From Actinomycetota bacterium (lineage in GTDB: Bacteria > Actinomycetota > Aquicultoria > SURF-47): DNA of 64,000 bases. Shown one piece after another: positions 47,599-57,327 of this stretch. A program made the translations under genes and the position numbers. Each line of letters starts with the position of its first letter. Positions within the stretch are counted from its first letter, which is position 1. The notes under the pieces were generated by a model that made no database searches, was not told the origin of the DNA, and saw only the letters and a list, made by a program, of their open reading frames with translations. Location: contig QZJE01000006.1 of NCBI GenBank assembly GCA_003599235.1, positions 1-64,000 on the forward strand, in the 5' to 3' direction.

Positions 47599-48825
47599 TT
47601 ATTTAAGCAAATTAACCAGATTAAACATCGGCATATAAAGAGAAATTAAAATACCGCCTACTACCACCCCTAAGAAAACTATTAATAACGGTTCGATAAT
47701 AGAAGTAAGTGCTTCAACAGTAGCTGCTACCTCTGAATCATAAAAATCGGCTATCTTTCCACACATTGTCTCTAAGGCACCGGTTTCCTCCCCAACTGAA
47801 ATCATCTGGATAACCATCGGCGGAAAAACATCGCTTTCAGACAAAGGCTTGGCTATTGTCTCCCCTTCTCTAATGGAGGACCGGGCGCTCTTTATTGCCC
47901 TGCTGACAATCTCGTTGCCGGCCGTATCGGCTACGATATCTAGAGCTTGCAAAATAGGAGTGCCGCTTGAGATAAGGGTCCCCAGTGTTCTGGAAAACTT
48001 AGCTAGCGATATTTTTTTAGAAAGACTGCCGATTACCGGAAGCTTTAGCTTTAAGCTATCCCAGAAGTAAGCACCTTGGTCAGTTCTTTTGTAAGCCCTA
48101 AAAGCAAAGACACCACCCATAAATCCAATAAAAAAGATTAATCCGTAAATACTTCTCATATAATTGCTGATAGAAATCAAAATCTGTGTAGGTAAAGGCA
48201 TGGTTCCCTTTAAAGACTTAAATAGGCCTTGGAATATTGGCACAATAAAGGTAATCATAATAAAGGCAATTATTATGGTTATCGCAAACATGACAACAGG
48301 ATAAGCCATAGCTGATTTGATTTTGGACTTAAGCTCGGCTTCCCTCTGCATGTGGTCAGCTATTCGAAGCAAAACCTCGTCTAAGACGCCTCCGGCCTCT
48401 CCTGCTTTTATCATGCTGATAAAAAGAGTGGAAAAGGCTTTAGGGTGTTTAGCCATGGCAGCTGATAAAGACTGGCCGGCCTCGACATCTTTTTGCATAA
48501 TCCCGGTAACTTTGGCTAGATAAGTATTATCGGTTTGCTCAGCCAATATTGCCAAACAACGGGTTAGCGGTAAACCGGCATTTATCATAGTAGCAAACTG
48601 GCGGCTATAAACTGTTAAATCTTTCGATTTGACTCTTTGAAAAAGAGGGATATTGCTTAGCAGTTCCTCTACAGTAGGAGCTTGAGTTTTTGAGCTTACG
48701 CTAATTACCGTATAGCCCATCTGGCGCAGTTTATCAGCTACCGCCGACTGGTTCTCGGCCTCTAGGCTTCCGCTGATGATATTAGCTTGCTTATCCCTTA
48801 CCTTATATGTATATGTTGCAGCCAT
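47599..48825 (-). CDS. pilC: Type IV pilus inner-membrane platform protein PilC
   Basis: VYSRQFATMINAGLPLTRCLAIL, MIKAGEAGGVLDEVLLRIADHMQREAELKSKIKSAMAYPVVM. Confidence 0.95.
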   Translation of the reverse strand: MAATYTYKVRDKQANIISGSLEAENQSAVADKLRQMGYTVISVSSKTQAPTVEELLSNIPLFQRVKSKDLTVYSRQFATMINAGLPLTRCLAILAEQTDNTYLAKVTGIMQKDVEAGQSLSAAMAKHPKAFSTLFISMIKAGEAGGVLDEVLLRIADHMQREAELKSKIKSAMAYPVVMFAITIIIAFIMITFIVPIFQGLFKSLKGTMPLPTQILISISNYMRSIYGLIFFIGFMGGVFAFRAYKRTDQGAYFWDSLKLKLPVIGSLSKKISLAKFSRTLGTLISSGTPILQALDIVADTAGNEIVSRAIKSARSSIREGETIAKPLSESDVFPPMVIQMISVGEETGALETMCGKIADFYDSEVAATVEALTSIIEPLLIVFLGVVVGGILISLYMPMFNLVNLLK

Positions 48826-49886
48826 TAGCTTCTCCCAATAATGGACTTCATATGCTGCGGGTCTAGAGCCCGATTCATAACCGAATCATATGAAACCCTT
48901 CCTTTTTGATACAGATCCGCTAAAGCTTGGTCAAGCGTATGCATGCCGTCTTTTTGGCCGGTAAGCATAGCGTTATATAGCAAGTGGGCCTTACCTTCTC
49001 TGATGATGTTGCGCACAGCAGGTGTTGCAACCAAAATCTCAATGGCTGGAATGCGTCCCTTGCCGCTGGCATCCGGTAATAATTGCTGAGAGACAATTCC
49101 TTGCAGGATACCGGCTAACTGAATTCTTACTTGTTGCTGCTGAAAAGGAGGAAAAACATCAATTATCCTGTCAACAGTTTGGGGTGCATCTTGAGTATGC
49201 AAGGTTGTAAATACTAAGTGGCCGGTCTCAGCAGCAGTAATAGCAGCAGCGATAGTTTCAACATCGCGCATCTCACCTAATAGAATTACATCCGGATCTT
49301 CCCTTAAAACGTGTTTTAGAGCACTGGCAAACGATTTTGTATCATGACCAACTTCGCGCTGGTTAACCATAGACTTTTTATGCTTATGCAAAAACTCAAT
49401 TGGATCTTCAATAGTGATAATATGCTTTGCATCCCGCTCATTGATAACATTAATCATGGTAGCCAAAGTAGTGCTTTTGCCAACACCGGTAGGGCCGGTT
49501 ACAATTACCATTCCCCGGGGTTTTTTTGTTAAGTCCTCTAGGATAGGCGGCAGATGAAGATCTTTAAGGTTTTGAATCTCTACAGGAATAAGGCGAAAAG
49601 CAGCCCCCAGGCTTCCTCTTTGATAATATACGTTAACCCTCCAACGGGATTTACCGCTTATACTGTAGCTGGAATCAAGTTCTAAATTAGTTTCTAAGCG
49701 GGCTCTTTGCTCATCTGTAAGAATTGTATATATCAGATTTTTAGCAGCCTCTGTATCTAATACCGGTCTTTTAAGGGGATATAATACCCCGTCGATACGG
49801 ACAGTGGGAGCTAATCCTGCAGTAATGTGTAAGTCCGAGGCGCCTTTTTCTAATACCTCGTCTAGAATCTCGTCAATGAGTTCCAT
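48825..49886 (-). CDS. pilT: Type IV pilus retraction ATPase PilT
   Basis: GASDLHITAGLAPTVRIDG, VTGPTGVGKSTTLATMI, LREDPDVILLGEMRDVETI. Confidence 0.96.
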   Translation of the reverse strand: MELIDEILDEVLEKGASDLHITAGLAPTVRIDGVLYPLKRPVLDTEAAKNLIYTILTDEQRARLETNLELDSSYSISGKSRWRVNVYYQRGSLGAAFRLIPVEIQNLKDLHLPPILEDLTKKPRGMVIVTGPTGVGKSTTLATMINVINERDAKHIITIEDPIEFLHKHKKSMVNQREVGHDTKSFASALKHVLREDPDVILLGEMRDVETIAAAITAAETGHLVFTTLHTQDAPQTVDRIIDVFPPFQQQQVRIQLAGILQGIVSQQLLPDASGKGRIPAIEILVATPAVRNIIREGKAHLLYNAMLTGQKDGMHTLDQALADLYQKGRVSYDSVMNRALDPQHMKSIIGRS

Positions 49887-50024
49887 AATATGTCTCCTGG
49901 TACGTTTGAGCTATTTTGATAATCGCTTTGGAACCTACATATATAATAACCAAAGCCACTTACCAATAGCAACAAATTAACTTATTGTGCTACTACTTAA
50001 CTGTCGGCAAAACCTCCGTTTTTC

Positions 50025-51689
50025 TTAAACAACCACTCTTAATATTTCTTCTAGTGAAGTCATGCCGTTTTTTACTTTTTCAAAACCATCTTGGCGCAAA
50101 GTTGTCATATGGTTTTTAAGGGCGGCTCTTTTAATCTCCTCAGCAGAGGTTCTCTCCACAGTTAACCGCTCAATTTCCTCATTTACAAGCATTATCTCGT
50201 ATAATCCAATCCTTCCTTTGTAGCCGGTCTTATTACACTTATCGCAACCCACAGGCCGGTATAGCTGGGGTGGATTTTTTTGCTCTTCAGCGGTAAGAGG
50301 AAACCCTAGTGATTTTAAAAGCTCGACATCTGGGATATAGGACTGCCGGCAATTCTTACATAGACGCCTGGCTAACCTTTGGGCTTGGACACAACTAATA
50401 GCTGAGGAAACCAAAAACGGCTCTACCCCCATCTCGATTAGGCGGCTGATTGCTCCGGGCGCATCATTGGTATGCAGAGTCGACAGTACCAAATGCCCAG
50501 TTAAAGCAGCCTCAATTGCTGTTTGAGCTGTCTCTTTATCCCTAATCTCACCAACCATAACAATATCGGGAGAGCCCCGCAGTATTGAGCGTAATCCGCT
50601 GGCAAAAGTAAGACCGGCTTTGGGGTTAACCTGTATTTGGTTTAGCCCTTTTAGGCGATACTCAACAGGATCTTCAATAGTTACAATGTTTTTAGCAGAC
50701 GTATTTAGAATATTTAAAGTTGCATATAGGGTAGTTGATTTTCCGCTACCGGTAGGGCCTGTAACCAGTATTGCTCCATGTGGACGCAGAAAAACCGAGC
50801 GAAACTTCCCCAGGTCGTTTCTAGAAAACCCTAAATCGTTTAATTTAAGCATAACGCTTGATTTCTCTAATATTCTTAAAACCACACGTTCTCCATGTAC
50901 AGTCGGCAGAGTAGCAACCCGGAAATCTATCGGACGCTTAGCAACTGTTAAGGCCATATGTCCGTCTTGAGGTTTGCGATTCTCGGCAATATCCATCGAG
51001 GACATTATTTTAAAGCGAGATAGTATGGCCGGCTGAAGGTTTTTGGGAAGCTTCATCACCTCGTGCAAAACCCCGTCTATGCGGTATCTGATACGAACGT
51101 CTTTTTCCTGAGGCTCGATATGAATGTCTGATGCTCTTTGATCAACAGCCTTTGCTACAACCAAATTAGCCAGTTTAACAATGGGAGCATCTTCATATGC
51201 CTGACCGATGTCAACATCATCAATCTCTTGATCAAGGGATTCGTCTTGGATACTCATCCCTAAGCTGAATTGATAGTTAATGGCGTCGATGATGTCGGTT
51301 TTGGTTGCTACCACCGGTTTAATCTTATAACCCGTCTTGATACGCAACTCGTCGATAGCCATAAAGTTAGACGGGTTACTCATGGCAACTACCAGCATAT
51401 TATCTGCAAATCCGATAGGAATTATTACCCATTTCCTAGCTGTTTCCTCGGTTACCAAAGAGGCTGCAGAGCGGTCAACCCCGCCCTCGCTTAAATCTAC
51501 ATAAGCAATACCGGCTTGGGAAGCAAGAATCGCCACTAACAATTCTTCTTGTATTAGCCCCATCTCAACTAAAGTGCGGCCTAGATGTTTACCGGTTTTT
51601 TCTTGCTCTTCTAGCGCCTTTTGCAAGCCGGCTTCATCAATAATTTTTTGTTTTATTAGTAGTTGGCCAAGCCTGTTGTCTTTACCCAA
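50025..51689 (-). CDS. pilB: Type IV pilus assembly ATPase PilB (copy 2)
   Basis: LGQLLIKQKIIDEAGLQKALEEQ (GspE N-terminal), VTGPTGSGKSTTLYA, RLCKNCR..C..C zinc site. Confidence 0.95.
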   Translation of the reverse strand: MGKDNRLGQLLIKQKIIDEAGLQKALEEQEKTGKHLGRTLVEMGLIQEELLVAILASQAGIAYVDLSEGGVDRSAASLVTEETARKWVIIPIGFADNMLVVAMSNPSNFMAIDELRIKTGYKIKPVVATKTDIIDAINYQFSLGMSIQDESLDQEIDDVDIGQAYEDAPIVKLANLVVAKAVDQRASDIHIEPQEKDVRIRYRIDGVLHEVMKLPKNLQPAILSRFKIMSSMDIAENRKPQDGHMALTVAKRPIDFRVATLPTVHGERVVLRILEKSSVMLKLNDLGFSRNDLGKFRSVFLRPHGAILVTGPTGSGKSTTLYATLNILNTSAKNIVTIEDPVEYRLKGLNQIQVNPKAGLTFASGLRSILRGSPDIVMVGEIRDKETAQTAIEAALTGHLVLSTLHTNDAPGAISRLIEMGVEPFLVSSAISCVQAQRLARRLCKNCRQSYIPDVELLKSLGFPLTAEEQKNPPQLYRPVGCDKCNKTGYKGRIGLYEIMLVNEEIERLTVERTSAEEIKRAALKNHMTTLRQDGFEKVKNGMTSLEEILRVVV

Positions 51690-51698
51690 GGTTTACCT

Positions 51699-52778
51699 CT
51701 ACTTCTTTTTTTTCTTGCCAAAAAACTTATTCATAAAAGATTTATCCTGTTTTATCTCAGCCTTTTTCTCAGCCATTTCTTCTTTCTTCAGTTCTTCTGC
51801 CTTATTCTCTTTACTGCCTTCTTTAGATAAATCAGTTAATTCTTCAAAAGCCGAAGACATCGAGGAAAAATCTTTGCCCTTATCAATATTTTTAGTTACC
51901 TCTTTAGCATCAAACTTTGGCTTAACCATTACTGTCTCATCTTCTTCATCGGCAAAGTCTGCATCACTATAAAAATCATCTTGTGCACCTATCTCTTCTG
52001 GTACTTTTTCTTCCTCTGGCCTACTGGCTAGCTCTTCAATTTTTTGCTCTTCTAAAGCTGCATCTAATTCTTCGGAATTAATAGTTACAAGTTGTTTTTT
52101 TATCAAAGAGGCAAGTATTTTTAGACAACTTAGTTTGTCCATAGAAGAAATATCGCAAATATCAGCCACACTTCGATTACCATCAACATTTGCCACTACT
52201 TTCCATTCAGAAGCACTAAAAGTTACTTTTTTTTCAGCTGTAACATTAGTACTGCATAAATTAACAACTGCTTTAATTGAAGGGATTACCTTTTTTAGTT
52301 CTTCCCACTGCTTTAATTTCTTCTGAGCTACCCCGTAGGCTTCTTGCCAGTCTATCACTACCTCATCACTGACATCTAAGCCTAATTCTAGGGAGCCGGC
52401 TTCAAAATCAAAGTCACCTTCGACCCAGCTTAAAATATCGGATAGTGACTCCTTGGTAATATTCTTTAGAAAAGAAGCAAGTTCTTCTTTGCCAAGGAAG
52501 TTTTGTTTTACCAATATATCGCTAAGCGATCTTGGCTGCTTTTCTTTTTCCTGCATGCAAAACTTTAAGGTTGATTCACTGATTATATTAGCCTTAACAA
52601 GTCGGTTAGCTAAGGAATCTTCTCCTATGTTTGCGTAAAAAACCTTGCCTTCTTTAAACAATACCGCTGCTTTATCTTGGCCGGATTCTAATAGCAAGGT
52701 GCCGGTTTTTTTTGAAGCCTCTATCAGCTGAAATATTGCAGGTAATGCAAAATCTTCTAGTTTTCCCTTTAGTGCCAT
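51699..52778 (-). CDS. DUF4388-domain protein
   Basis: LKGKLEDFALPAIFQLIEASKKTGTLLLESGQDKAAVLFKEGKVFYA; Glu/Lys-rich C-terminus. Confidence 0.82.
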   Translation of the reverse strand: MALKGKLEDFALPAIFQLIEASKKTGTLLLESGQDKAAVLFKEGKVFYANIGEDSLANRLVKANIISESTLKFCMQEKEKQPRSLSDILVKQNFLGKEELASFLKNITKESLSDILSWVEGDFDFEAGSLELGLDVSDEVVIDWQEAYGVAQKKLKQWEELKKVIPSIKAVVNLCSTNVTAEKKVTFSASEWKVVANVDGNRSVADICDISSMDKLSCLKILASLIKKQLVTINSEELDAALEEQKIEELASRPEEEKVPEEIGAQDDFYSDADFADEEDETVMVKPKFDAKEVTKNIDKGKDFSSMSSAFEELTDLSKEGSKENKAEELKKEEMAEKKAEIKQDKSFMNKFFGKKKKK

Positions 52779-52790
52779 CTTTTCTCCATC

Positions 52791-52831
52791 GTGGACAGGG
52801 CATCCTTATCTGGATGGATGTCTGTCCCCAC
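52791..52831. repeat. REP-like hairpin GTGGACAGGGCATCC ... GGATGGATGTCTGTCCCCAC
   Basis: Imperfect inverted repeat between pilB copy 1 and the DUF4388 gene; GGGACAG core as at 37416. Confidence 0.55.
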
Positions 52832-52840
52832 CTTGTGAGC

Positions 52841-54526
52841 CTAAAGCACAGTGACTCTAACGATTTCTTCTAATGAAGTAACCCCATCCATTACTTTTTC
52901 AAATCCATCTTGTTTTAATGTTTTCATGCCTGCTTTTATTGCTGCCCTTTTAATCTCCTGGCCGGTTGCTCTTCCAACAGTTAATTTTTGTATCTCTTCA
53001 TTTATTCGCATGATTTCAAATATACCAACTCTTCCTTTGTAGCCGGTGTTGCTGCACTTTTTACAACCGACTGCCCGATAAAAGGTTTTGCCAGCCAATT
53101 TATCTGTTTCAAAGCCGGCTTTTAACAATGATTCTTTGGAGGGCTTAAACTCTTGTTTGCAATACTTACATAGTTTTCTAGCCAAACGCTGAGCCACTAT
53201 CACATCCACTGCCGAGGCAATCAGAAAAGGCTCAACATCCATTTCAATCAATCTAGTTAATGTTGATGGAGAATCATTGGTATGCAAAGTCGACAAGACA
53301 AGGTGACCGGTAAGAGCCGACTCGATAGCAATTTTGGCAGTTTCTTTGTCTCTTATCTCCCCAATCATTACGATATCCGGGTCGTTTCTTAGTATAGAGC
53401 GCAGTCCGGCAGCAAAAGTTAAACCTGCCCTCATATTTATCTGAACTTGGTTAACCCCATCTACCTTGTATTCGACAGGATCTTCAACCGTTATCAAATT
53501 CTTTTCGATGCTATTTAACTGAGTTAGTGCAGCATACAGGGTAGTGGTTTTTCCGCAACCGGTAGGGCCTGTTACCAGGATAGCTCCATAGGGCTTTGTA
53601 AACGATTTCGAAAAACTATCCAAGGAATATTTTGACATTCCAAGCTCGGGCAAACCTATATTAATGCTTTCCTTCTCTAATAAGCGGATAACCACTTTTT
53701 CGCCGTAAACTGTCGGCAAAGTAGCTACCCGGAAGTCAACTGCTTTTCCATCAATCTTTAACCCAAAACGGCCGTCTTGAGGAACCCGGCGCTCAGCAAT
53801 ATCTAAGCCTGACATAATTTTCAAGCGGGAGATTAACCCCCCTTGTATTTTTTTTGGAGAGTTAGTTACATCGTGAAGAACACCATCAATGCGATAGCGG
53901 ATACGTACCTCATTCTCTTGAGGTTCAACGTGAATATCATTAGCATTTTGGCGAACGCTTTCTACCAACAACGAATCGATAATTTTCACTACCGGCGAGT
54001 TCTTATCGGCTACTTCGGTGACATCCTCAGCTGCATCATCAAGGGACTCGATATCGATTTCCGAGTCTACTGTGTCAACTACTTCCTCTAATTGTTGATC
54101 TGCTTGATAGGCTAGGCTGATAGCATTTAATATGTCGGATTCCGTGCTAATAACCGGCCTTATCTCATACCCGGTAAGTATTCTTAAGTCATCGATAGCA
54201 AAAACATTTGAAGGGTCAAACATTGCTACTACTAAAGCATCGTCTTCAAAATCAATAGGGATAACTTCATATCTTTGGGCTAAGTCCTGAGGAATAGCAG
54301 TGCTTGCATGATGATTGAGCTTATAATTGGCTAAATCAACGTATGGTATCCCCATTTCCTTAGCCAGAGCAGAAGCGATTTGAGCTTCGCTTACCATGCC
54401 TAGTTCTACCATAGTTTTAGCTATGGGCTTTCCGTCTTGCTCGTTTAGAGCTTGCTCAAGTTGCTGCTCGGTGATTAGCCCGGCATCTAGTACGATTTGT
54501 CCTAGTTTCTTTTTACTTTTTTTCAT
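52841..54526 (-). CDS. pilB: Type IV pilus assembly ATPase PilB (copy 1)
   Basis: KLGQIVLDAGLITEQQLEQAL, VTGPTGCGKTTTLYAAL, LRNDPDIVMIGEIRDKET. Confidence 0.95.
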   Translation of the reverse strand: MKKSKKKLGQIVLDAGLITEQQLEQALNEQDGKPIAKTMVELGMVSEAQIASALAKEMGIPYVDLANYKLNHHASTAIPQDLAQRYEVIPIDFEDDALVVAMFDPSNVFAIDDLRILTGYEIRPVISTESDILNAISLAYQADQQLEEVVDTVDSEIDIESLDDAAEDVTEVADKNSPVVKIIDSLLVESVRQNANDIHVEPQENEVRIRYRIDGVLHDVTNSPKKIQGGLISRLKIMSGLDIAERRVPQDGRFGLKIDGKAVDFRVATLPTVYGEKVVIRLLEKESINIGLPELGMSKYSLDSFSKSFTKPYGAILVTGPTGCGKTTTLYAALTQLNSIEKNLITVEDPVEYKVDGVNQVQINMRAGLTFAAGLRSILRNDPDIVMIGEIRDKETAKIAIESALTGHLVLSTLHTNDSPSTLTRLIEMDVEPFLIASAVDVIVAQRLARKLCKYCKQEFKPSKESLLKAGFETDKLAGKTFYRAVGCKKCSNTGYKGRVGIFEIMRINEEIQKLTVGRATGQEIKRAAIKAGMKTLKQDGFEKVMDGVTSLEEIVRVTVL

Positions 54527-54544
54527 GCTTTTGCCTCTAATCTA

Positions 54545-54571
54545 ATATCGGCTAATGACGGAAAATCATTA
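54545..54571 (-). promoter_or_regulatory. Sigma28-type promoter candidate upstream of pilB copy 1
   Basis: Minus strand TAATGATT-N11-GCCGATAT. Confidence 0.5.
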
Positions 54572-54593
54572 ATTAAGAAAGGCTGCAAAAGCT

Positions 54594-54681
54594 GTAGGGG
54601 CGGACCCCCGTGTCCGCCCATAGGTACAAACATATGCGCATCAAAAAATGACCAAGGGCACACACAGGGGTGTGCCCCTAC
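54594..54681. repeat. BIME-like pair of hairpins with terminal GTAGGGGC/GCCCCTAC
   Basis: GTAGGGGCGGACCCCCGTGTCCGCCC - spacer - GGGCACACACAGGGGTGTGCCCCTAC; supplies aroE TAG stop. Confidence 0.75.
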
Positions 54682-55532
54682 TTAGTTAAAGCTTTGTCTA
54701 AGGCTTCTCTCATAGCCTTAATGGAAGGGTGCATAGTAGTCCAAATCTCAAAAGAAGCTGCTCCCTGATACAGAAGCATCTGTTTACCGGGCAATATCTT
54801 TGCTTTGGCTTTTTTAGCCTCGGTAAGTAAAGCAGTCTGTTCGGGCACATAAACTAAATCCGCTACTAATTGACCTTGTCTAATATCGGTGCTTTTTAAC
54901 AAAGATTCGTTAGTATCCCAGCCAACAGGTGTAGAATTAATAATTAAATCGGATTCTTTTATTTTGCTTGGATAATCCTCCATCAAACCTATCGCTTCTG
55001 CTGTGCAATTATCAAAACGGCTTTGCAGTAAACTAACTAAATGTTCTGCCTTATCTTTGTTGCGGTTTGCAACACTAATAGAAGCAGCACCAGATAGAGC
55101 CAGGATAACAGCCAGAGAACGTGCTGCTCCCCCGGAGCCAAAAAGAAAAACTTTTTTGTTTTCAGCACTAAAGGAAGCTTCTTCTAGCGAACGCAGAAAA
55201 CCTTGACCGTCGCTATTGTAGCCAATTAGCTTGCCGTTCTCATTATTAATGGTGTTTACGGCCCCAGCCAACGAAGCGTATGAAGAAACTTCGTCCAGAT
55301 AAGGAATTACGGTTTCCTTGTGAGGCATGGTTACATTTATCCCCTTAAAATTAAGAGCTTTAATGCCTGCAATAGCTTCTTCTAACTGGCTTGCTTTAAC
55401 CAAAAGCGGAACGTAGAGCCAGTTTATACCTAAATCCTTAAAAGCTGCATTTTGGATAACCGGAGATAACGTATGATCGATTGGATCACCAATTATGCCG
55501 GTTAACTTAGTCTTTCCGTTAATTAAGGTCAT
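54678..55532 (-). CDS. aroE: Shikimate dehydrogenase
   Basis: TGIIGDPIDHTLSPVIQNAAF, GINVTMPHKETV, GAVNTINNENGKLIGYNSDG, FGSGGAAR. Confidence 0.95.
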   Translation of the reverse strand: MTLINGKTKLTGIIGDPIDHTLSPVIQNAAFKDLGINWLYVPLLVKASQLEEAIAGIKALNFKGINVTMPHKETVIPYLDEVSSYASLAGAVNTINNENGKLIGYNSDGQGFLRSLEEASFSAENKKVFLFGSGGAARSLAVILALSGAASISVANRNKDKAEHLVSLLQSRFDNCTAEAIGLMEDYPSKIKESDLIINSTPVGWDTNESLLKSTDIRQGQLVADLVYVPEQTALLTEAKKAKAKILPGKQMLLYQGAASFEIWTTMHPSIKAMREALDKALTK

Positions 55533-56073
55533 GTGCTCTGCTAGCTCCTCTTTTAGGAATTATGTTTCGCTCTTTTAATTGATTTAAGACTACATTTTCT
55601 AACTTCCTTGCTATCCTAGTTGCAAAAACTTCTTTTCCATCCAAAGGAACAACCAAAATCGTATATAAACCGCTTCTGTTTCCGCCTAAAACATCAGTAA
55701 ATATTTGATCTCCTATCACTACCGTTTGCTCCTCTTTAATTTTTAAAATAGAGATGGCTTTGTTAAAAGCGATTTTACTTGGTTTCTTTGCCCTGGCAAC
55801 CAGCGGTAACTCCAATTTTTTAGCAATTGCTCCCACCCGGTTTTTCCAGTTGTTGCTGACAATACATATTTGAAAACCAATTTTTTTAGCCCTAAAGAGC
55901 CATTCTTGTAATTGCTCGGAGGTGTGGTTTTGTTGGCGAGGGATCAAAGTATTATCAAGGTCTGCGATAATTCCTTTCATCCCAATTGAGACCAAGTAAT
56001 CCAAATCTATATCATAAATACTATGGTAATAATCATCGGGTATTAGTTTATTAAATATTCTTTTTTTGACCAT
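55519..56073 (-). CDS. YqeG-family HAD phosphatase
   Basis: LIPDDYYHSIYDIDLDYL, IADLDNTLIPRQQ, VSNNWKNRV, IGDQIFTDVLGGNRSGL. Confidence 0.92.
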   Translation of the reverse strand: MVKKRIFNKLIPDDYYHSIYDIDLDYLVSIGMKGIIADLDNTLIPRQQNHTSEQLQEWLFRAKKIGFQICIVSNNWKNRVGAIAKKLELPLVARAKKPSKIAFNKAISILKIKEEQTVVIGDQIFTDVLGGNRSGLYTILVVPLDGKEVFATRIARKLENVVLNQLKERNIIPKRGASRAHDLN

Positions 56074-57282
56074 CTATACCTTTTTTCTAATAATCGAATA
56101 TTTTGGCCAGCTTCCTTTAGTCGTCACTCTGTAATTAGCATGAGCACACTCTACCACAAGACCGCTTTTCTCATCTGTCATTGTATCAATTGCAAACTGA
56201 TGATTGCTACCATTAGGGGTAAGCACCTCAAGTAACTCTTTCTTCTCAAGCTTATTTTTAACTTCCAAACTCATATCTCCGTTTTTTTGGCTAGCCACGG
56301 TAGCTAAAAAATCCCTGCTCTTATAGTATGATAACTTCCCTCTAACCATGCCTGCCGCCGTACTGGCCTGGCTTGGATTGCCAACTATAAAACCTTGGCA
56401 ATATTTTCTGTGACTAACCTTTTCTAATTCTTCTTGCCATTGCTCTTTAAAGACAAATTTATCAGGGTTATTATAATACTCATCAATTATCTGCCGATAG
56501 ACAGAAGTAACCGTGGCTACATAATGTAGGCTTTTCATCCGGCCTTCGATTTTAAGACTTTTTATCCCCGCCTTGATTAAATCTGGAACATATTTGGCCA
56601 AACATAGGTCCTTAGAGCTCAATAAATACGTATTCCGGCTGTCAAACTCAAGTGGAAACTTTTCTTTCGGACGCTTCCTTTCGATTAAAGAATATTCCCA
56701 CCTGCAGGGATGAGCGCAATCTCCACTATTGCTATCCCTTGCTGTCATATAGTTGCTTAAATAACAACGGCCGGAATAGCTTAGGCACATAGCCCCGTGG
56801 ACAAAAACTTCCGTTTGCACTAATGTCTTTGATATTTCGGCAATCTCTTCTAAAGTAAGCTCCCTAGCTAAAGTGATACGTTTAACTCCTTGGTTAGCCC
56901 AAAAAAGAGCTGACTGGCCATTGGTTACATTTGCCTGGGTGCTTAAATGTATAGGGATTCGAGAACAGCATCTTAATGTAAGGCTTAAAACTCCTGGGTC
57001 GGCAATAATTAAGGCATCGATTCCTGTTTTGGCTAACTTTTTTAGGTAAGATTCCAGATCTTTGAAATCAGTGTTTTTAGCAAAAATATTTAGGGCAGCA
57101 TAAACTTTAACTTGGTGCTTATGGGCAAAATCAACCCCTTTTTTGATGTCTTCTAAGCTAAAGGAACTTGACCTAAGCGAGTATTTATCTGCTCCTAAAT
57201 AAACTGCGTCAGCGCCGTATATGACGGCATATTTTAGTTTTTCTAAATTACCTGCAGGAGACAATAATTCTACTTTTGACAT
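56074..57282 (-). CDS. U32-family peptidase
   Basis: VELLSPAGNLEKLKYAVIYGADAVYLGADKYSLR, GDCAHPCRWEY, LKIEGRMKSLHYVA. Confidence 0.93.
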   Translation of the reverse strand: MSKVELLSPAGNLEKLKYAVIYGADAVYLGADKYSLRSSSFSLEDIKKGVDFAHKHQVKVYAALNIFAKNTDFKDLESYLKKLAKTGIDALIIADPGVLSLTLRCCSRIPIHLSTQANVTNGQSALFWANQGVKRITLARELTLEEIAEISKTLVQTEVFVHGAMCLSYSGRCYLSNYMTARDSNSGDCAHPCRWEYSLIERKRPKEKFPLEFDSRNTYLLSSKDLCLAKYVPDLIKAGIKSLKIEGRMKSLHYVATVTSVYRQIIDEYYNNPDKFVFKEQWQEELEKVSHRKYCQGFIVGNPSQASTAAGMVRGKLSYYKSRDFLATVASQKNGDMSLEVKNKLEKKELLEVLTPNGSNHQFAIDTMTDEKSGLVVECAHANYRVTTKGSWPKYSIIRKKV

Positions 57283-57306
57283 AGTAGTATTATAGCTAAT
57301 TTACTT

Positions 57307-57327
57307 GGGTGGTGGGTGGTGGGTATT
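57307..57327. repeat. Short heptamer array GGGTGGT GGGTGGT GGGTATT
   Basis: Between the U32 and TlpA-like genes, overlapping the TlpA-like stop. Confidence 0.55.

Noticed and set aside
49996-50035. TAAG-N15-GCCGACAG upstream of pilT as another sigma28 site
   Set aside because: -10 deviates at key GATAA positions; not enough to call
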